Part shown: positions 12,061-23,765 of the stretch, one piece after another | Position numbering within the stretch: position 1 is the stretch's first letter | Layout of the letters: every line of letters begins with the position of its first letter | Assembly (NCBI GenBank): GCA_028023455.1 | Contig: JAQFVV010006271.1 | Span: 1,309,795-1,373,794, forward strand | Length of the DNA: 64,000 nt | Direction of reading: 5' to 3' | Source of the DNA: Epiperipatus broadwayi | Lineage: Eukaryota; Onychophora; Udeonychophora; Euonychophora; Peripatidae | Made by a program: the position numbers and the translations under genes | The notes under the pieces: model-generated | Told to the model about the DNA's origin: nothing | The model's database searches: none | The model's input: the letters and a program-made list of their open reading frames with translations, nothing else

Positions 12061-12100
<40 letters not shown>
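12061..12100. repeat. (TA)n tract
   Basis: About 20 TA units ending exactly where the palindrome at 12101 begins. Confidence 0.95.
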
Positions 12101-12103
<3 letters not shown>

Positions 12104-12409
12104 TACCTGTACTTCAATTATAATGAATATATATATAATTCCATAAACAATGCAATAATTAATAAAGTAAACATTTTTTTAAAAAAAAATCAACTATAGT
12201 TTAAATTGAAGTACTTTCAACAATCTTAGTTGGTGTTATCAACTATATTCAAATTCTATAGTTGATAATGACAACTTAGATTGTTGAAAGTACTTCTATT
12301 TAAATTATAGTTGATATTTATTTTTTAAAAAAAAATTGTTTACTGTATTAATTATTGTATTGCTCATGGAATTATATATATTTTCATTATAATTGGAATA
12401 CAGATATTG
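12101..12409. mobile_element. Palindromic foldback element, inverted dimer of a PLE 3' tail
   Basis: The left arm 12101-12247 is the reverse complement of 12257-12409 with about one difference in ten; the loop is about 9 bases. Both sides are bounded by (TA)n tracts. Each arm, read outward from the centre, contains TAGTTGATAA, a small stem-loop, AAAGTACTTC, an A/T-rich stretch and ACTGTATTAATTATTGTAT. The same order occurs once, uninverted, at 52390-52492 on the minus strand, just downstream of the C-terminal coding part of a Penelope-like element. It is therefore best read as an inverted dimer of that element's 3' tail. Confidence 0.75.
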
Positions 12410-12420
12410 ATTTATAAGTT

Positions 12421-12440
12421 ATATATATATATATATATAT
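12421..12440. repeat. (TA)n tract
   Basis: About ten TA units, right flank of the palindrome. Confidence 0.95.
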
Positions 12441-12555
12441 AATGTTAAAGATTTGCAGAGGTCCCTACTGTCATTTTTCAGGCACATAGTCTTAAGGTTA
12501 TAGCCTTAATAAATATTACTAATTATTGTATTGTTTGGTGGATTGTTTTGTGGAA

Positions 12556-12580
12556 TATATATATATATATATATATATAA
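12556..12580. repeat. (TA)n tract
   Basis: About twelve TA units. Confidence 0.9.
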
Positions 12581-14199
12581 TCAAAATATCCCAAATTCAC
12601 AACTCAACTAGACTAGCAATGAAAATAAATTCTAAAACACTACCAATGGTTTCACTGCTACAAGCAGACTTCTCAAGTGGAAAGAACTACAAAATAACAT
12701 CATATTTAAACTAAACATTAGCTACAATCCCACTTACTTCTCATACATCCTTAAAATTAAAAGCACTTTTAACTAAGTTAATAGCTTCAGAATCATAAAT
12801 TTTTAATAATGAATATATATATACATATATTGAAACAGTATGATTTAACCATCATACAGTTTTGCCTACTATATAACATAGTAGTCTTCCTTTTCCTAAT
12901 TCAAACTTCTCAAGGTACACATATAAAACCTTATAATAGTTAATTTAATCTGTAAGAGCATAAATTTATGCGTATGTGCATGTAATTGTATCTACACACA
13001 CATCTGCTATATTAATGTTTGTATAATGTATACACATTTATAATGTTATCTAAATTTTTATTTGCATGGAATTGTATCTGTGCACACATCTGATATATTA
13101 ATGTTTGTATGTATAATGTATACACTTTTATAATTTTATATAAATATTTTATTTATGATTTAAAATAATAAAATTGGTTTAAGTTGTGAACATCATGTAT
13201 ATGTGAGAGCACACCTATGTATATAAGCAAAGGTAACTGTAATGTGATAGATTTAGTAAACAATACAGATTTTTTAAATTATTTCCAAATTATCTTTGAA
13301 GTTATTTAATTTACAGAATTGCTGGTATTCGCATATAGTTATTAAATTCTGGGGTGTCTGTCTTATGTATATGCTAGAATGTTGACAGTTTAAATCTCTT
13401 TTGAAAAAAGAAATTCAAAGATTATAGATTTCTCAGAATTATTTCTCATTAAACTGAGAAACAAAGTTTTATAGATTTATGTAAAATAATGTTAGAAGCA
13501 AAAACAAAGTCATTTTTCAGGGTCCAGTTTGGCAATAAGTCCAGCTGAATCTTTTGTATTTACTAAAATTAATGATTCATTAAATTTTAAGATTCTGAAA
13601 CTAAAGATTGCAAATATCTTAATGACATGTGAGAGGGGATGGGGGAAGAGGAAAAATATAAAACCTCATTTTAAGTGAAAAGATATCAAACTTTTTGTTT
13701 GCTCTCTTACTTACTTGTATTCAGGCAGTTTGGCCAGTTTGACAATGAAAATCAATGGCTAGAACAATCATTGTTGCCTCCTTGAGTGGGAAACAATTTT
13801 ATGGAGATGGAAGACCCAAAACAACAGCCTACCTGGAAGGATAGTTGATGAGCTAGCCTACATATGATCCCACTGCCCTGCAAGCCTTTACAGTTGGAAG
13901 ATCGGTAACAAATTCTCAAACAAGCTCTAACCTAAATGCTATATCAATTCTAATCATTCCTAAAGCTAGCTATATTATACATTAAATATGCACCAACTCT
14001 AAACTTAAATTTCTTATAATAATTCCTATGTTAGATAGATAAATGTACTTCTAATTGTGTAAAATTTAAAATAGCTTTAAAATACTAATTTGTAAAATCT
14101 TGCTTAATGTAAAATTCTTGCAAATCTTTTAAATTAAACTTGTGAAAAGATAATGACTATCTCTAGTTATTATTCTATCTCTTCTTGCCTATGCTTATG

Positions 14200-14200
<1 letters not shown>
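12581..14200. other. Spacer; contains one tandem duplication
   Basis: No supported gene. The segment 13740-13900 is less AT-rich and has a 30-codon frame from an ATG at 13756, too short to claim as an exon. Confidence 0.4.
12977..13147 (+). repeat. Tandem duplication of about 86 bp
   Basis: Unit starts TGCATG-AATTGTATCT at 12977 and again at 13063; both continue with ACACATCTG-TATATTAATGT and AATGTATACAC. Two copies. Confidence 0.85.

Positions 14201-14201
<1 letters not shown>

Positions 14202-14262
<61 letters not shown>
14202..14262. repeat. (TA)n tract of about 60 bp
   Basis: Longest pure TA run in the window. It is followed by TGTAATGG ... CCATTACA at 14263-14288, a small hairpin. Confidence 0.95.
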
Positions 14263-14265
<3 letters not shown>

Positions 14266-14299
14266 AATGGTATATAATTTGCCATTACATGATTTTGAA

Positions 14300-16980
14300 A
14301 TTAAAATAAAAAGTCATAAACAAAAATTGATTTATTGAAAAGAAAAAAACTTAACTTAAAAACTGAAAATTAAAAGTTGTTTAATATATATATCTATCGC
14401 ATGGATGGGAAACTTTAAAAACTGTTTTAAAAATAAAAGCATTTGAAAGTATTTTTTTGTAAAAAAGTAAAGATATAAAGATTTGATATTTTTGAAAATA
14501 GAAATAATGTTGATTTCTATAATGTTAGAAAATGGAAATGATTGTTTTATTAATTAAATGATTGTTTGAAAGCACACTAGCTCTTGGGGCACTTAAAATA
14601 AATTAAATAGTAAGAGAATAAAAAGAAATGAAATGACCTATGCAAGCACAAAATGACAGCATGGACCGTAATTGAAACACCAGAGGATTAGTGACATCTT
14701 GCTCATTGAATCCAAAGATTGGATGATAAGAGGCTAATAAAAATATAAAAGCCAAAATATTATAATTGTTATCGGAGAGCTGACTATGAATATACCATTA
14801 TAATTAGCTTAATTGCAGATTTTCACGATGTGGAAGTCTGCAATAAATTTAATTTTTCAGACAATCAGCTGAGGCCTCTGGATGACAGTTCCTGACCAAA
14901 TACATGGCAAGTAGCAGTTTCATTTCAAAGAAGGACAAAATCTACAAAAGTGATCACAAAGATGGACATCTAAATCTACTCAATCTGTAAAGTATGAATC
15001 TTGTGTCTATCTAAAAACAATTTTTCTAAAATTGCAATTAATAGCTGAAAATAAGAACAATTATCTGTCCTAAAATCAATTATTAGTATTTTTTATGCAT
15101 CTGTTTAAGCAATCATTTCCCTTTTTCTTTTTTTTTTTGTGTTATGTGTAAATTAAAATGTATCAAATTAAAGTTGGGTATAAATAGCTGCATGGATAAA
15201 AATTAAGAACTATGTTTAAATTCATTTATGTTTATTTTAAAGGGTTAATTTCAGGCTATTTGTTTCATAGTTAGGATGATGCTTGTGGAGGGATATATGG
15301 GTGTTTATATCAACGTAATGTGAAGCATGTTTAGCATACAGGGCAACATGCCCAACTTAATGTATGACCCCAAAGAGGCAGTCATCTCATTGCAATGGTC
15401 GCAGATATATTTCCTGCACCATTTACCCATTCTTGTTCTATGGACAGGGATTTATAAGTCAGCAGAAAGACCACTCTCCCCCATATGTAGCACTCTTTAA
15501 TTAATTTATATACATGATTCCTTCATCAAACAAATGCACATTCCTGTTCTGGTCAAGGATCATGTCCTTCAAATAATATCATACTGTCAGATGCACATTC
15601 CTGTCGGCGTGATTTTATGCTAGCATCTTCATATTGCATTGGTTGCAACTATATATCTGGAAGCAGGCATTTGTTTGGCTATGAACTTTTAGTCTGAGAT
15701 TGAATGAATGTTTTGATAAGTTTTTTAAGTGAAAAATCTATGTAGCCGGTCTATACTCAACATGCTAAAGTAAAATATAATTTAAATGTCCATCTATGTA
15801 GTCTATTTAAAACAGTAATTTAAATTTGAAAATTAATTTTAAAATCTAAATATAAATTTTATTCCTTAATTTTAAATGTGCATTAATAAAAATCTGTTGT
15901 GTTATTAGTACTGGCAGTGAGCTAGTTTATTCTTTTTAATCTTTATTAAAAATATACTTTTATGTTTTAAACCTCTGCTACTCCATGAGCTAGTGGCAAG
16001 GGCAAACAGCCAATAAAATAAACAGTTGGATTTTTAACAGCACGTATCTGCCTACTCTATAAATTTTCTAGGTTTTAAGTAGCCTAGATGGCGCCCTTGT
16101 AATGCAGGTGTGGTAAGACTTGACTTTAACTTTCCTTAGATCCTCCATGACCGTTATAATATATATATATATATTATTGCTATATGTTTATTAATTTGTG
16201 CTATGCCTTTAGAGTGGAGATTAATAAATATTATAACTGTAAAGAGACATTTTTGTTCTCAGAAAGTTAATTTTTTTGCTTTTTGGCACACGTATAAATC
16301 TTTGATCTGAAAACCTATTCTTATATATATTGAAACAGTAAGATTCGTATTCGAATCTTAAGTTTCACCTTTTTCTGTTGTCTCTCACTGACCGGTCTAT
16401 CCTTCCCAAATTTAAACTTTTGGTATCGAATTGTGTGTGTAGCAATATTAAAAAAATGTATAAATATATGTAGAATTCAACATAAACACGCACATATTTC
16501 GATCTCAAATTAAAGGCATTAAATAAGGATAAAATAATATAATTTAGATTTCTTTTAGTTATATAATTTTGTATAATTTTAATCATTTATTTTGGATTAT
16601 AAAGTTCGTATTTATTGCTTTGTTTAAATTTCGTTTAATAATAATTCTAAAAAAATCTGATGTAATATTTAATTAAAAGTTAAAATAATCTTATGTTCCC
16701 TTTTTGTCTTTGAAATTTAAAAGCATCGGTCAGTGATAGATAATAGATTAATTAAAGAAAAATTCCCCAAAATGTAATTAGTAAATGTAAAATGTAAACA
16801 ATAGAACAGCAGCTTTCTTTATAATTAAAACCAACAAAATGCATTGATTATCCTCAGGGCAGATTAAGTAGAACCTAAAAATACCTTAACAAAAATGTGA
16901 AAAATCAAGATAAGAAAAGAGGCCATCTTAGACTTGCTGGAGACATTCACTTAAACTTTAGCTTTGCTCTTGATCACTGA
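14300..16980. other. Spacer or intronic DNA with weak coding-like patches
   Basis: No firm gene. Patches near 14860-14990 and 15300-15700 have more GC. The first has an AG after a pyrimidine tract (14860) and about 34 open codons after a TGA. They could be exons or exon relics of the plus-strand gene whose terminal exon is at 17844, but splice phases could not be made to agree. Confidence 0.3.
15327..15500 (+). other. 57-codon open frame of unknown nature
   Basis: A frame from an ATG at about 15327 to a TAA near 15500 translates to a protein of ordinary composition, starting MFSIQGNMPNLMYDPKEAV. The segment CATCTCATTGCAATGGTCGC inside it is echoed at 15628-15665 (CATCTTCATATTGCATTGGT), and ATGCACATTCCTGT occurs at about 15535 and 15592. 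So the area is partly made of diverged repeats of a few hundred bases, which argues against a simple exon. Confidence 0.25.
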
Positions 16981-17155
16981 GAGTCTCCAAAATATAAAAA
17001 TAAATTGTTCCTGCCAAGGTATGACCGAGTAAAAGCACCTAGATTTCTCCATCGGGAGATGGCCTATCGGATGCTGAACTTTCCATTGCCCGTCATAAAT
17101 TCACCATGAAGATCTGCTGCCTGAAATAAATGAGAAAGCTGCTGCTGCTGTTAAA
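16981..17155 (+). pseudogene. Candidate upstream exon of the 17844 gene, with a frame conflict
   Basis: The frame from about 16985 reads coding-like (FLPRYDRVKAPRFLHREMAY) up to a TGA at 17107-17109. A frame shifted by one base then reads DLLPEINEKAAAAVK and ends with AAA before GTAAAT at 17156, a usable splice donor in phase 0. The terminal exon at 17844 starts in phase 0, so the second half fits. The one-base conflict near 17108 could be a sequencing indel, a real frameshift, or a sign that the exon begins after 17100. Base composition is less AT-rich than in the surroundings. No protein family was recognised. Confidence 0.35.
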
Positions 17156-17843
17156 GTAAATGAAACATCTAAATACAAGAAAGAATTGCCACTCATGAAC
17201 TATTTGCTACTAAACCAATGGACTCGGAAAACTTCTTATAAAACAGGTACCTGTCTGTGTTCAAACTCTAGAGTACTCTAATAATATGCTATAGCTCTTC
17301 TTCATACTACTTATCTAAATTATAAAATGTAAAAACTACCACATGTATAACTAAAACTGAATAATTAACTTAATGTGTAAATTTCTCTAATAATCTAGCT
17401 TACCTCATTCTATCTTTCTTGGGTGCATATTTCTAAAATCTACATTTTATCTATATTTATTATTTAATTATTGCATTCTCATAATTGTCTCAATTTTCAA
17501 AGTTTAAACCTATGATCGCTTGAAATAGTGAGTGCGTGTCAGATTTCATTAACATTACTTTCATAAATAATTTAATTTTCATATAAACTGACATGCATTC
17601 AATGCTTCATTTATTGTAATGCAGGGGTCTACAACTTCGCAAATGGCTGGCGTATTAGTTGTAATAATCCCCAGTTTATATATGTTTTGCATTTATTAAA
17701 TCTTAATGAATAATTCCATAAAATTACATTTCTTTGAGAGTCGCCAAAGTTCTTTAGTAAATGTTGATAATGTAGCACCAAGTTAGAAATCTATTTAAAT
17801 CTTATCATAATCGTTTATACATTATACATGTGTTATGTTTTAG

Positions 17844-18065
17844 AGACGCGATGACCCATTCCGCCGTGAAATTTCCGGATTCTTCAGGGTTGAAATTAAC
17901 CCCAGTCATCCTACACAAGCAGACATAATGGGTGCTCCCGTAGGATTTGATGATGTCATGCAGCCAGCCGGAAAACTGCGACATGGACCGCTTGTCCCTG
18001 GTTATGCTTATGTGACACCTTACTTCGTTGGGCCGATGGCAGAGACCAGCCCAACATTCTTATAA
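17844..18065 (+). CDS. Terminal coding exon of an unidentified host gene
   Basis: A polypyrimidine-containing acceptor (TTATGTTTTAG) ends at 17843. The exon then reads 73 codons without interruption, starting RRDDPFRREISGFF, containing HGPLVPGYAYVTPYF, and ending at TAA 18063-18065. GC content and CG dinucleotides are clearly higher than in the flanks, as expected of conserved coding sequence in AT-rich DNA. The PGY...P-rich, compact style is like small ciliary microtubule-inner proteins, but this is only an impression; no named family is claimed. AATAAA-type polyadenylation signals follow at about 18195 and 18222. Upstream exons are uncertain (see 16981-17155). Confidence 0.6.
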   Translation, partial: RRDDPFRREISGFFRVEINPSHPTQADIMGAPVGFDDVMQPAGKLRHGPLVPGYAYVTPYFVGPMAETSPTFL

Positions 18066-18586
18066 ACTCATTCACGGCATTGCAGTTTCGATATACTGCC
18101 ATTCCATATCGCCTTTCTAAAGCATGCCACGTGTTTCTTTACTTAATTTTATTATCACTCCGCCTCTGCATTATCTTCGTAATTCACTCTCAAATAAATG
18201 TTTGCTCTTAGTTATAAATAAATATTTTAATTAAATAAATATATGTCTGCTGCTACTCTTATAAACCTTACTTTAGACTCTTGCATTGCAAAGGTATAAA
18301 TCCCTCCAGGCATGCATTAGAAATACTTACTCGAGAATTTTAGGTAGCTAGATTATGCCTTCAAATAAGTGAATTCCTTTTGTAAACAAATAAATAAATG
18401 TATTCTTTAAAATATAATCATGTCGCAAATCCTGCTACTGAAGCTTTTAATCCATAAAATATTATTAGTAAATGATCTTATTAAAATGTGTTAATAAATA
18501 ATTTTAAACTATACGTCTGCAGTTACGTTTCATTTACTCGATATCCATTCTATACAATATTTCCACGATTATGTAAATATGAATGT

Positions 18587-18837
18587 TTAATTAATATTAG
18601 TTTGATTATTGGCTAACTCGAAAATAAAATCATGAATCTCTTGCATATCCCTGACCACCATGCCTAAAAAAATATTTACTAATGTCGCATCAGATGCATT
18701 GTTTCGTGGATTGTATTGTGGAACTGATAAACTATGTTCGAACTCAGTACCATGGGTGGCTTTGCTACCTCGATGGTGCTGCTGTTCTGTGTGGTGGTCG
18801 AATTCTGCACTATGTTTACGAGTCACATGTTTTCTGA
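18587..18837 (-). CDS. Probable terminal exon of a minus-strand gene, unidentified
   Basis: On the minus strand an acceptor-like ...TTGTAACAG ends at 18838; from 18837 the frame is open for 83 codons to a TAA at 18587. The residues include HHTEQQHHRGSKATHG, then NNASDATLVNIFLGMVVRD and a helical end IHDFIFELANN. Codon use and composition are mixed rather than AT-driven, and the segment is less AT-rich than its flanks, which favours real coding. There is no convincing ATG start, in line with an internal or terminal exon. Its end lies about 520 bp from the end of the plus-strand exon, so the two genes converge tail to tail. Family unknown. Confidence 0.45.
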
Positions 18838-19212
18838 CTGTTACAATATTAATTAAGATACTATGTTTTGACTTAATATTTCATTCAGATTTGCTTATTA
18901 AATGTCTGTTTAGTTGGGTATGCAAGAATAATATTTTAAAGCATATTATAAGTAAATAGTTAATTTTAAGTCCCAAATATGCCTTGGCCCTCCTTAGTTT
19001 ATTATCATAAACTATGTAGGTTAATCTGTAAACTAGATCATTTTAGTTAACCCTTTTTAGCATGATTTAAGTATGCTAATTTACAAACTGTCATATAGTA
19101 GTTTCACAGAATGAAACTATAGATTTCACGTTTTATTAATTTTAAAAATTGATAATTGGAAAGTGTTGCGAATGTGATCTTATGAAGCACTTCTATGTAT
19201 CATACCTAGCTA

Positions 19213-19545
19213 TTATATTCTTATTAAAATGGGCTTTAGTTTTAAGGGCCACCCTATTATTCTTAGTTTGGACAGCTCTCTTTTTAAATGGTCTTTGGTT
19301 TTAAGGGCCACACCATTATTCCTTTTAGAACTGGAACACAAGTATTTAGAACCATATATTAAAGCTGTTCCGATCACCTGAACTAAACATTCACGTAGTT
19401 TAAATAGCAAGTCATAGGTCAAAGAGGACCAGTACTTGGTACTAAATCCTATAAATAATAGTGCAATCGAGGTGCAAATCTTATTTAGTTTAGGTAGTGC
19501 CATAGTCTCAGAAGCTACACTACAAATCGCTGGTTGTCCCTCCAT
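19213..19545 (-). CDS. Hypothetical 110-codon ORF with an internal repeat
   Basis: An uninterrupted frame with an ATG at 19545 and stop at 19213. It contains two copies of a DNA unit TTTTAAGGGCCAC-C-ATTATTC (19237-19261 and 19298-19323), translating to two similar runs (NNGVALKTKDHLK and IIGWPLKLKPI). 110 codons is long for chance in such AT-rich DNA, and the segment is somewhat GC-richer than its flanks. No domain, signal peptide or splice structure was recognised. It could be an exon of the minus-strand gene that ends at 18587, a transposon fragment, or chance. Confidence 0.25.
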   Translation of the reverse strand: MEGQPAICSVASETMALPKLNKICTSIALLFIGFSTKYWSSLTYDLLFKLRECLVQVIGTALIYGSKYLCSSSKRNNGVALKTKDHLKRELSKLRIIGWPLKLKPILIRI

Positions 19546-20491
19546 AATATTATTTGTTCAGCATTGATACTGAACCTCAAATCTAGTTTATATAATGCTA
19601 TCTGCATAAAGAGCACATATTAGAGATATATTTCAGCTGTCATTCTTGTAAGATTTAATTCATGGCAAACCAGGTAGGGATAGCAGAGTTCAATTAAGGC
19701 ATCATCATAGATGCAGATAAAATTATTAAATTGTAATAATGTTGGAACTAAATGATTAAGTGCAATCAACTGGAAATTTTGTAGTTTACTTATTCACCAT
19801 ACCATCTGTGAATGCAGTATCCAGAGCCTTTGATTGTCATTATTGGTGTTGTTTTACTATGATTAAATAATATTAAACATATCGATGTCTATTATCTTAT
19901 TCACTCTGTTTTCATCGAGTCACTTTCCAAATTTATTAATATATGCCTTATCTTGCCAGTCACAGGTGGGTGTGTTTAGTTAAGCTGTCAATTATTTAAG
20001 TGTTATTTATTGAGTCTCTTGTTCCAGCCTTTGCTGCTATCAGTACACAAATTAAGAAACTCTAAATGTGACCTCATATATGTCATTTAAAGGATAATAA
20101 GTCAGGGATAATTGATAAAGGAGCTGAGGTGTGATTGGATTTGAGGTCTCAACCACTCATCTAGATCAGCCATGGTATAAATTGCCAAAACTTTGGATTT
20201 TGTTGCATAAATGTACAAATATGACCATTACAATATATATATATATTGAATGGTGAATCTGAAAAAAATAATAAGTAATAAAGTAAAACATGACATAAAG
20301 TATAAAAAAAAAATTGTATATAAAATTTATTTTGACATTTGTAATAGGATTTATTATAGATATGCAGAATAGCAAGCAGTTGGGTGAAAAAACCAAAAAA
20401 AGGATAACAGTGCAATTAATAGAAGAGATTATCATTCTGCTTTATATATTCACTATATAAGTTATAGACAGAAAATCAATGTTATAAAATT
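19546..20491. other. Spacer, nothing recognised
   Basis: AT-rich; overlapping short frames on the minus strand at 20161-20435 are low-complexity and unsupported. Confidence 0.4.
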
Positions 20492-20602
20492 AGTCAAGCG
20501 TTGGTGGCCGAGTGATCAGCATAGCTGCCTTACAAACTGTTGTCCCGGGTTCTCGGGTTCACTTCCCAGCCGATGCTTTGACACATGAAAAAAGAAAAAA
20601 AA
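20492..20602 (+). mobile_element. tRNA-derived SINE, copy 1
   Basis: A-box-like GTTGGTGGCCGAGTGATCAG and B-box-like CGGGTTCACTTCC lie about 35 bases apart as in tRNA genes, and the element ends CCGATGCTTTGACACATG plus an A-rich tail. The same order, with AGTCAAGC-TTG at the head and CCGATGCTATGACATATG at the end, is found at 31051-31163, 44973-45077 and 56841-56954. This copy is the most diverged of the four in its B box. Confidence 0.8.
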
Positions 20603-21213
20603 GATCAAAAAATAAAAAAAAAGAGACATGTATAAAACAAATTATTTTAAACATATCATAGACAATCGTATGAATATATTTATAAAACATCAATAAATTA
20701 AGTTAATAACTGGGTAAGTAGGAATATATGGATAATTATATAAGACGTTACTATATATGATATAGTATATGTTTTTATTTATTCATGTATTCTGTGAATT
20801 GTTAATTTATATAATTAATTTGTTTCAAATTCCATTGATTTTTTAACAATCTGAAATGCTATATCTTATTTATTCATGATTGGTTTTATTTGATTTTTTA
20901 GTGTTATAATTTTTACTTTATTAGCATTTTGCATGCAATTGTTAAGACATATCTTTACGAGGCATAAAATCGTGTGCTGAAAAAGGTTTTTAAAATATAA
21001 GTATATATTTTTCAGAATAGCTGTTATATATTGATATTATTATTATTTTTATATATATAAAAACAACGTATGGGCATTGTTTATTTCCATTTTTAATGAT
21101 TTTATTTTTAAATAAAATGAACGATAAAATATCTAATTTTCACCCCAATGAAATATACTTGAACAATATCCCTTTTCTTTTTAGCATTCTCCACTCTCAT
21201 TTAGAAATGTAAT

Positions 21214-21281
21214 AGTAATCTTATTAAAAATATATAAAAAAGATTCTAGTAATCTTATTAAAAATATATACAAAAGATTCT
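21214..21281 (+). repeat. Tandem duplication of 34 bp
   Basis: AGTAATCTTATTAAAAATAT ... AAGATTCT repeated twice head to tail with one difference. Confidence 0.9.
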
Positions 21282-22477
21282 CTAATTAATTTCATGTCAA
21301 TATCAACTTTAAATATATTTTTAAATTTAGTTAACTATTAAAATTGTATTTAAAAAACATTTTATTATATAAAATACTGCGCATCAAACTGGAAAGAAGA
21401 ATAAAGTGAAGAATAAACTATGTGTTTTAATGTGAACTAAAAAAAAATTAATAAATATGATCTTGTATCAGCATTCGTGATGAAAACTGCTGCTGAAATA
21501 TTGTGATATTTATTTATATTTTTTAAAAAAAATATGATATATGATACTAAGAAACAATAAATGACTTGTTTACACATTATGAAATTAATGAAGTTTGGTA
21601 ATTTTAACGAGTTCTTTATTTACATTTTCGTTTGTTTGTATATATTTTTGGATAGGCATAATGACGTGACGTCATAAATGTTGAAACAATTAATTCATAA
21701 ACTAAATCACTTAATAAATACAATCTTACTAAATTTGCATTAAAAAATACAAAAGTTAGTTTAAATAAAAATTCTTCACTCTTTCTTTATATACGGTTTC
21801 CACATTTACTTCGATTCAATTTTTCTCTAAGATAGAATTCATAATATATAAATGCTATTTCTGTGCAGTTTCTATAGTCCTTCTTTTCTTTCATTTTATG
21901 TCTATAACCAACTTTAAAAACAACACTTTAATCTTCTATTCATTTTCCATTTTTACAATAAAAGCCGTCTCTGATAGTTTTAATATATTATTTTATCTGA
22001 CTAAAAGAAGTTTTTATATTTGGAGAGGGGGTAGGCAATTATTTTGTCAGTGTAAGAGAAGTTGTCAGAACAAAAGCATCAATTATAAAATTCATATATT
22101 TAAATTAGTTGAATATATTTATAAATTTAAAATTTCACTACATATATGCTTCTCCCAAGAATAAATATATTGGGTAAGGTAAATGACTTCTCTTAAAACG
22201 CATTTTACTTAGAACTGTTGATTGATAGTTCTGGGAATCATTTACTTTTAGGTTGCGTTGATTAAAATAATTAGAGTTACGTGGTGAAATAAAAATGTTA
22301 TAACTGTGTTTGAGATATTTCATATAATCATTTATTTAATGATAGAAAGTTAAAAATTAAGAAGACTTGGTCCATTGCACAAAGTGAACAACTAATTAAT
22401 CAGTAAGACAATAGCGTTCAATGAATAAAAAATCGGTTGTTAAAAATTTCTAATGGTAAAATACAGTAGGCGATTAT

Positions 22478-22514
22478 TATTATTATTATTATTATTTTTG
22501 TTGTTGTTGTTGTT
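22478..22514 (+). repeat. (ATT)n and (GTT)n microsatellite
   Basis: Seven ATT units followed after a T-run by four GTT units. Confidence 0.9.
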
Positions 22515-23283
22515 TAACAATAATTATGGCACTAAATAGTTGAAAATAATATTTAATTTGTTTTATTTTTGTAAATACAAGCTGTTTATGAAGCAATGTC
22601 ACGCTATATATGACTTGCTTTAGTGATTATTAATTTGTTTAATTAAATTTGATTTGTTGCAGTATTTTAATATATATAGATGATTAATATATTAGTAATA
22701 ATTATTAGGGTAGTGATATAGTTGTGACGGCACGATGTTTGGCACCTTTGGATTGAATTATTGTAATCAATTTTTTGAATACTTAATAACATGATATACA
22801 AAATATTACAAATTGAGATTTAAGATGTGTTACGATTAATTACATATTTGCAAAAAGAGTATAATATTTAGGCATTATTATTTTTTAAATATAAACACAA
22901 TTTACTCTATTGTTGCTTTGAATTAACTTATATTATCTGTCTCATAAGTTAATAATCATAAACTAAACCTTTGTATGAATATTTTAATTAATTTTAACAA
23001 TTCTAAATGATATTCTGCATTATAAAAATAGATTATTATTGTTGAATTGAATACATGAAGACAGTTTAAATTACCAAAAATATTTGCGCTAAAAAAAGGT
23101 TAAATGTCCATTGGACTATCCAATTCAGCTTTAAAAACCTTCTTCAGCTCTGCAAAAATAAATAAGAAATAAATAATGAAAAGAAAAATGGACTTATTAC
23201 TCATCAGGTTCATAAAATTTAAAATAATAAGAATATCAGAATTGACATTATTTTATAGTAAAAAATATTTCGATAATGGATTA

Positions 23284-23287
23284 TCAA

Positions 23288-23334
<47 letters not shown>

Positions 23335-23453
23335 TTATCCATCTATCCATCCATCCATCTATCCATCCATCTATCCATCTATCTATCTACCTATCTATCT
23401 ATCCATCCATCCACCCACCCACCCACTCATCCATCTATCTATCTATCTATCTA

Positions 23454-23491
<38 letters not shown>

Positions 23492-23556
23492 TCCTCTCCT
23501 CCACTATCCACTACTCTATCTTCTATCTATCTATCTATATATCTATCTATCTATCT
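23284..23556 (+). repeat. (ATCT)n/(ATCC)n/(CACC)n microsatellite with a 30-base C run
   Basis: ATCT units (23284-23333) drift into ATCC and CACC units (to about 23430), return to ATCT (to 23455), then a run of about 32 C (23455-23488), a CTCC stretch and more ATCT (23523-23556). The long translated frames here are low-complexity only. Confidence 0.98.
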
Positions 23557-23652
23557 TAGCTTTGGATAAACTACCTAAAAAATCTTAAATCAGATATCAA
23601 TCTGTAAAAAAATGCAATTTCATCTGACTTACATTTTAATTTTAAGTCTATA

Positions 23653-23657
<5 letters not shown>

Positions 23658-23740
<83 letters not shown>

Positions 23741-23765
23741 GTAGGTAGGTAGGTAGGTAGGTAGG

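Larger units (their letters stand above)
20603..23280. other. Spacer with small tandem repeats
   Basis: No gene. Contains a duplicated 34-bp unit at 21214-21281, a TGACGTGACGTCA palindrome at about 21664 and an (ATT)n plus (GTT)n tract at 22478-22514. An 88-codon frame at 21898-22164 has no recognisable feature. Confidence 0.4.

Noticed and set aside
17625-17690. hAT-like end CAGGGGTCTACAAC at about 17622
   Set aside because: No matching second end and no 8-bp duplication could be found.
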